DNA from: Lachnospiraceae bacterium
GTDB taxonomy: Bacteria > Bacillota > Clostridia > Lachnospirales > Lachnospiraceae
Direction: 5' to 3'
Assembly (NCBI GenBank): GCA_030540075.1
Contig: JAUNWX010000013.1
Location: 1-48,819 of the forward strand
DNA: 48,819 nucleotides
Below are positions 47,677 to 48,819 of this stretch, one piece after another. Under the pieces are notes generated by a model. That model searched no databases. It was not told the origin of the DNA and saw only the letters and a program-made list of their open reading frames with translations. Each line of letters begins with the position of its first letter. Within the stretch, counting starts at the first letter, position 1. A program made the position numbers and the translations under genes.

Positions 47677-48229
47677 GTTTGCCTGCCCACCCCAGCATAC
47701 GTCTTTTATCTGCTTACATATCGGCCCCCCTTGCAGGCAAACAAAAAATCGACGCCTCATACAATTCGAGCAAGTGATGCTGTATCAAAACAGCGAAAAT
47801 TTGCTCTGATGCTAACAGTAAGCGTGAGCCAAAGTCCATCATGCTGTATCAAAGCAGTCAAATATGAGAATGTTGATAACGGTAGGTGGGAATCTGGAGG
47901 GTATGATGCTGCATCAAATCGGTAGAAAATGAAGCTGATGCCAACAAAAATCAAGTTATATTCAAACGTGTTGTTGGCATCAGGGAAGAAATATGCCAAA
48001 ATGATGTCAACATTTGTCCCGGATTACCCAGTCATCATCATGATAAAACTTCAAAATGATACAGCATAGGCATGCTAAGCTTTAAAATCTATCATCATGC
48101 CTACGATCTTCTTTTCATCACACCCAGGATGCCAGAAGTTTGAGGCCTCCTCATGAGCGGGGTGGGTCCAAAACGTACAAACATCCACGAATTCTATGGG
48201 GTGGGCGAATGAGGAGAGCCTCAACCTTC
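47677..48229. ncRNA. Large structured non-coding element, copy 2
   Basis: Same order as copy 1: GTTTGCCTGC/GCAGGCAAAC opening hairpin, ATGCTGTATCAAA repeats, GATGCCAACAA (47937) with TTGTTGGCATC (47971), one AGGCATG/CATGCCT hairpin (48067-48104), and the final GTTTGAGG...CCTCAA arms. It is about 250 bases shorter, because three hairpin modules are missing. GGGGTGGGC near its end can pair with GCCCACCCC in its opening loop. Confidence 0.6.
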
Positions 48230-48268
48230 GCAAGAGTGGTAAGGGGTATTTACGTCTTTTCGATGAAA

Positions 48269-48819
48269 TTACACTTTTATAAATTCTTTCAGCTTATCGA
48301 AGGTCTTCTCGCCGATTCGTTTCACGTTCATGATTTCTTCCGGGGCAGCGAAGCCGCCATGAGCTTCGCGGTAGGCGATAATATTTTTGGCGGTGGATGG
48401 GCCGACACCCGGGAGTGCATCAAGTTCTTCCAGGGTGGCGGTGTTCAGGTTCACGCGTTTATCTTCTACCTGGACCGCAGTGGCCTCCTCAGCAGGTGTA
48501 GCCTGCGTCGGAATCGCCGAAGTATCTGGTATGTTCGTAGAGACGTTCGGTGCCGTCTGTGAGACAGCAGCCGTTTCCTCGCTTATCGATTCTGAGTAGT
48601 TTTCCTGGGGAGCTTCAATTTTCGGCAAGTTAACATGACTTGTTTCGTCACTTATCGTTTCCGGCAGTATATAGCTCTCGATTTCGAACTTCGGTTCCTT
48701 CGCTTCTTCAGCTGTTTCTGGCGCATCCTTCACGTTCGTCACAACTGCGGCGTTCGTCACCTGGCTGCGCTCGACGGTCAGGTAATAGAGGCCGGCGATC
48801 ACCATGAGGATGATCATCA
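48269..48819 (-). CDS. comEA: ComEA-type competence DNA-binding protein (5' end outside window)
   Basis: At least 182 residues; the N-terminus is cut by the window edge. It starts with a transmembrane helix (MIILMVIAGLYYLTV). A Thr/Glu/Ala-rich disordered linker of about 105 residues follows, then the ComEA helix-hairpin-helix domain: VNLNTATLEELDALPGVGPS, TAKNIIAYREAHGGF, EEIMNVKRIGEKTFDKLKEF. ComEA binds incoming double-stranded DNA outside the membrane in natural transformation. The SLBB domain found between anchor and HhH in many Gram-positive ComEA proteins is absent here. comEC often follows but is not in the window. Confidence 0.92.
   Translation of the reverse strand, partial: MIILMVIAGLYYLTVERSQVTNAAVVTNVKDAPETAEEAKEPKFEIESYILPETISDETSHVNLPKIEAPQENYSESISEETAAVSQTAPNVSTNIPDTSAIPTQATPAEEATAVQVEDKRVNLNTATLEELDALPGVGPSTAKNIIAYREAHGGFAAPEEIMNVKRIGEKTFDKLKEFIKV

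Noticed and set aside
46050-48229. Regular repeats suggesting a CRISPR array
   Set aside because: Repeats are degenerate, unequal in length and spacing, and carry internal inverted repeats; no cas genes nearby.
1-48819. tRNA or rRNA genes
   Set aside because: I saw no tRNA T-loop/anticodon arrangement and no rRNA-like stretch on either strand; a covariance scan would be needed to exclude them fully.

Overview
The window looks like a chromosomal segment from an anaerobic Bacillota, most likely a fairly GC-rich member of the Lachnospiraceae or a close relative. This is inferred from the asp23-nusB-xseAB-ispA-dxs-tlyA-nadK-argR-recN gene order, the class B sortase, YitT, DUF1836, DegV and YerC/TrpR-like genes, a Trp-rich cell-wall-binding repeat protein, and strong Shine-Dalgarno sites. 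Almost every gene is on the minus strand. Several long open frames opposite the GC-rich genes are antisense shadows and are not annotated.

Region 1 (1-10.1 kb) is an AT-richer accessory zone. It holds a cell-wall-binding secreted protein, a membrane-anchored HEFGH zincin, two near-identical antitoxin genes with duplicated promoter/operator, a higBA pair, an Rx4H (HEPN-like) protein, three type IV pilin genes and a fourth pilin sequence without its 5' end. It is littered with dispersed hairpins of at least three families and with gene remnants.

Region 2 (9.6-18.8 kb) encodes type IV pilus machinery: pilA, pilC, pilT, pilB, a TraX-like membrane protein, and an EAL-domain c-di-GMP phosphodiesterase just upstream of pilB. 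A CAP-domain secreted protein follows (19.1 kb), preceded by two tandem c-di-GMP-I riboswitches. The presence of an EAL enzyme, pilus genes and c-di-GMP riboswitches together suggests a c-di-GMP-controlled surface programme.

Region 3 (20-35.6 kb) is core and envelope: class B sortase, YitT, a 2[4Fe-4S] ferredoxin of 56 residues, a PfkB kinase, an RlmD-type rRNA methyltransferase, a PcrA helicase with a Gly/Ser/Tyr-rich insert, a DUF1836 regulator, a TrpR-like regulator, a membrane-anchored polysaccharide-deacetylase-like protein, DegV, a PrsA-like lipoprotein, a DUF212 membrane protein and glycogen synthase.

Region 4 (35.8-45.9 kb) is the long housekeeping operon from asp23 to recN. Region 5 (45.9-48.8 kb) has a brnTA toxin-antitoxin pair between two related, highly structured non-coding elements, and then the 3' end of a comEA-type DNA-binding competence gene.

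Two signals stand out. First, the short word GGCCAATGCA (core GCCAATGC) recurs far more often than expected. It sits in gene tails, intergenic gaps, and as the same Ala-Asn-Ala codon triplet in low-complexity parts of proteins. Because the window also has type IV pili and ComEA, it may be a DNA-uptake-like word. Second, the paired structured elements around brnTA have nested perfect stems and a variable number of hairpin modules, and match no class I can name.
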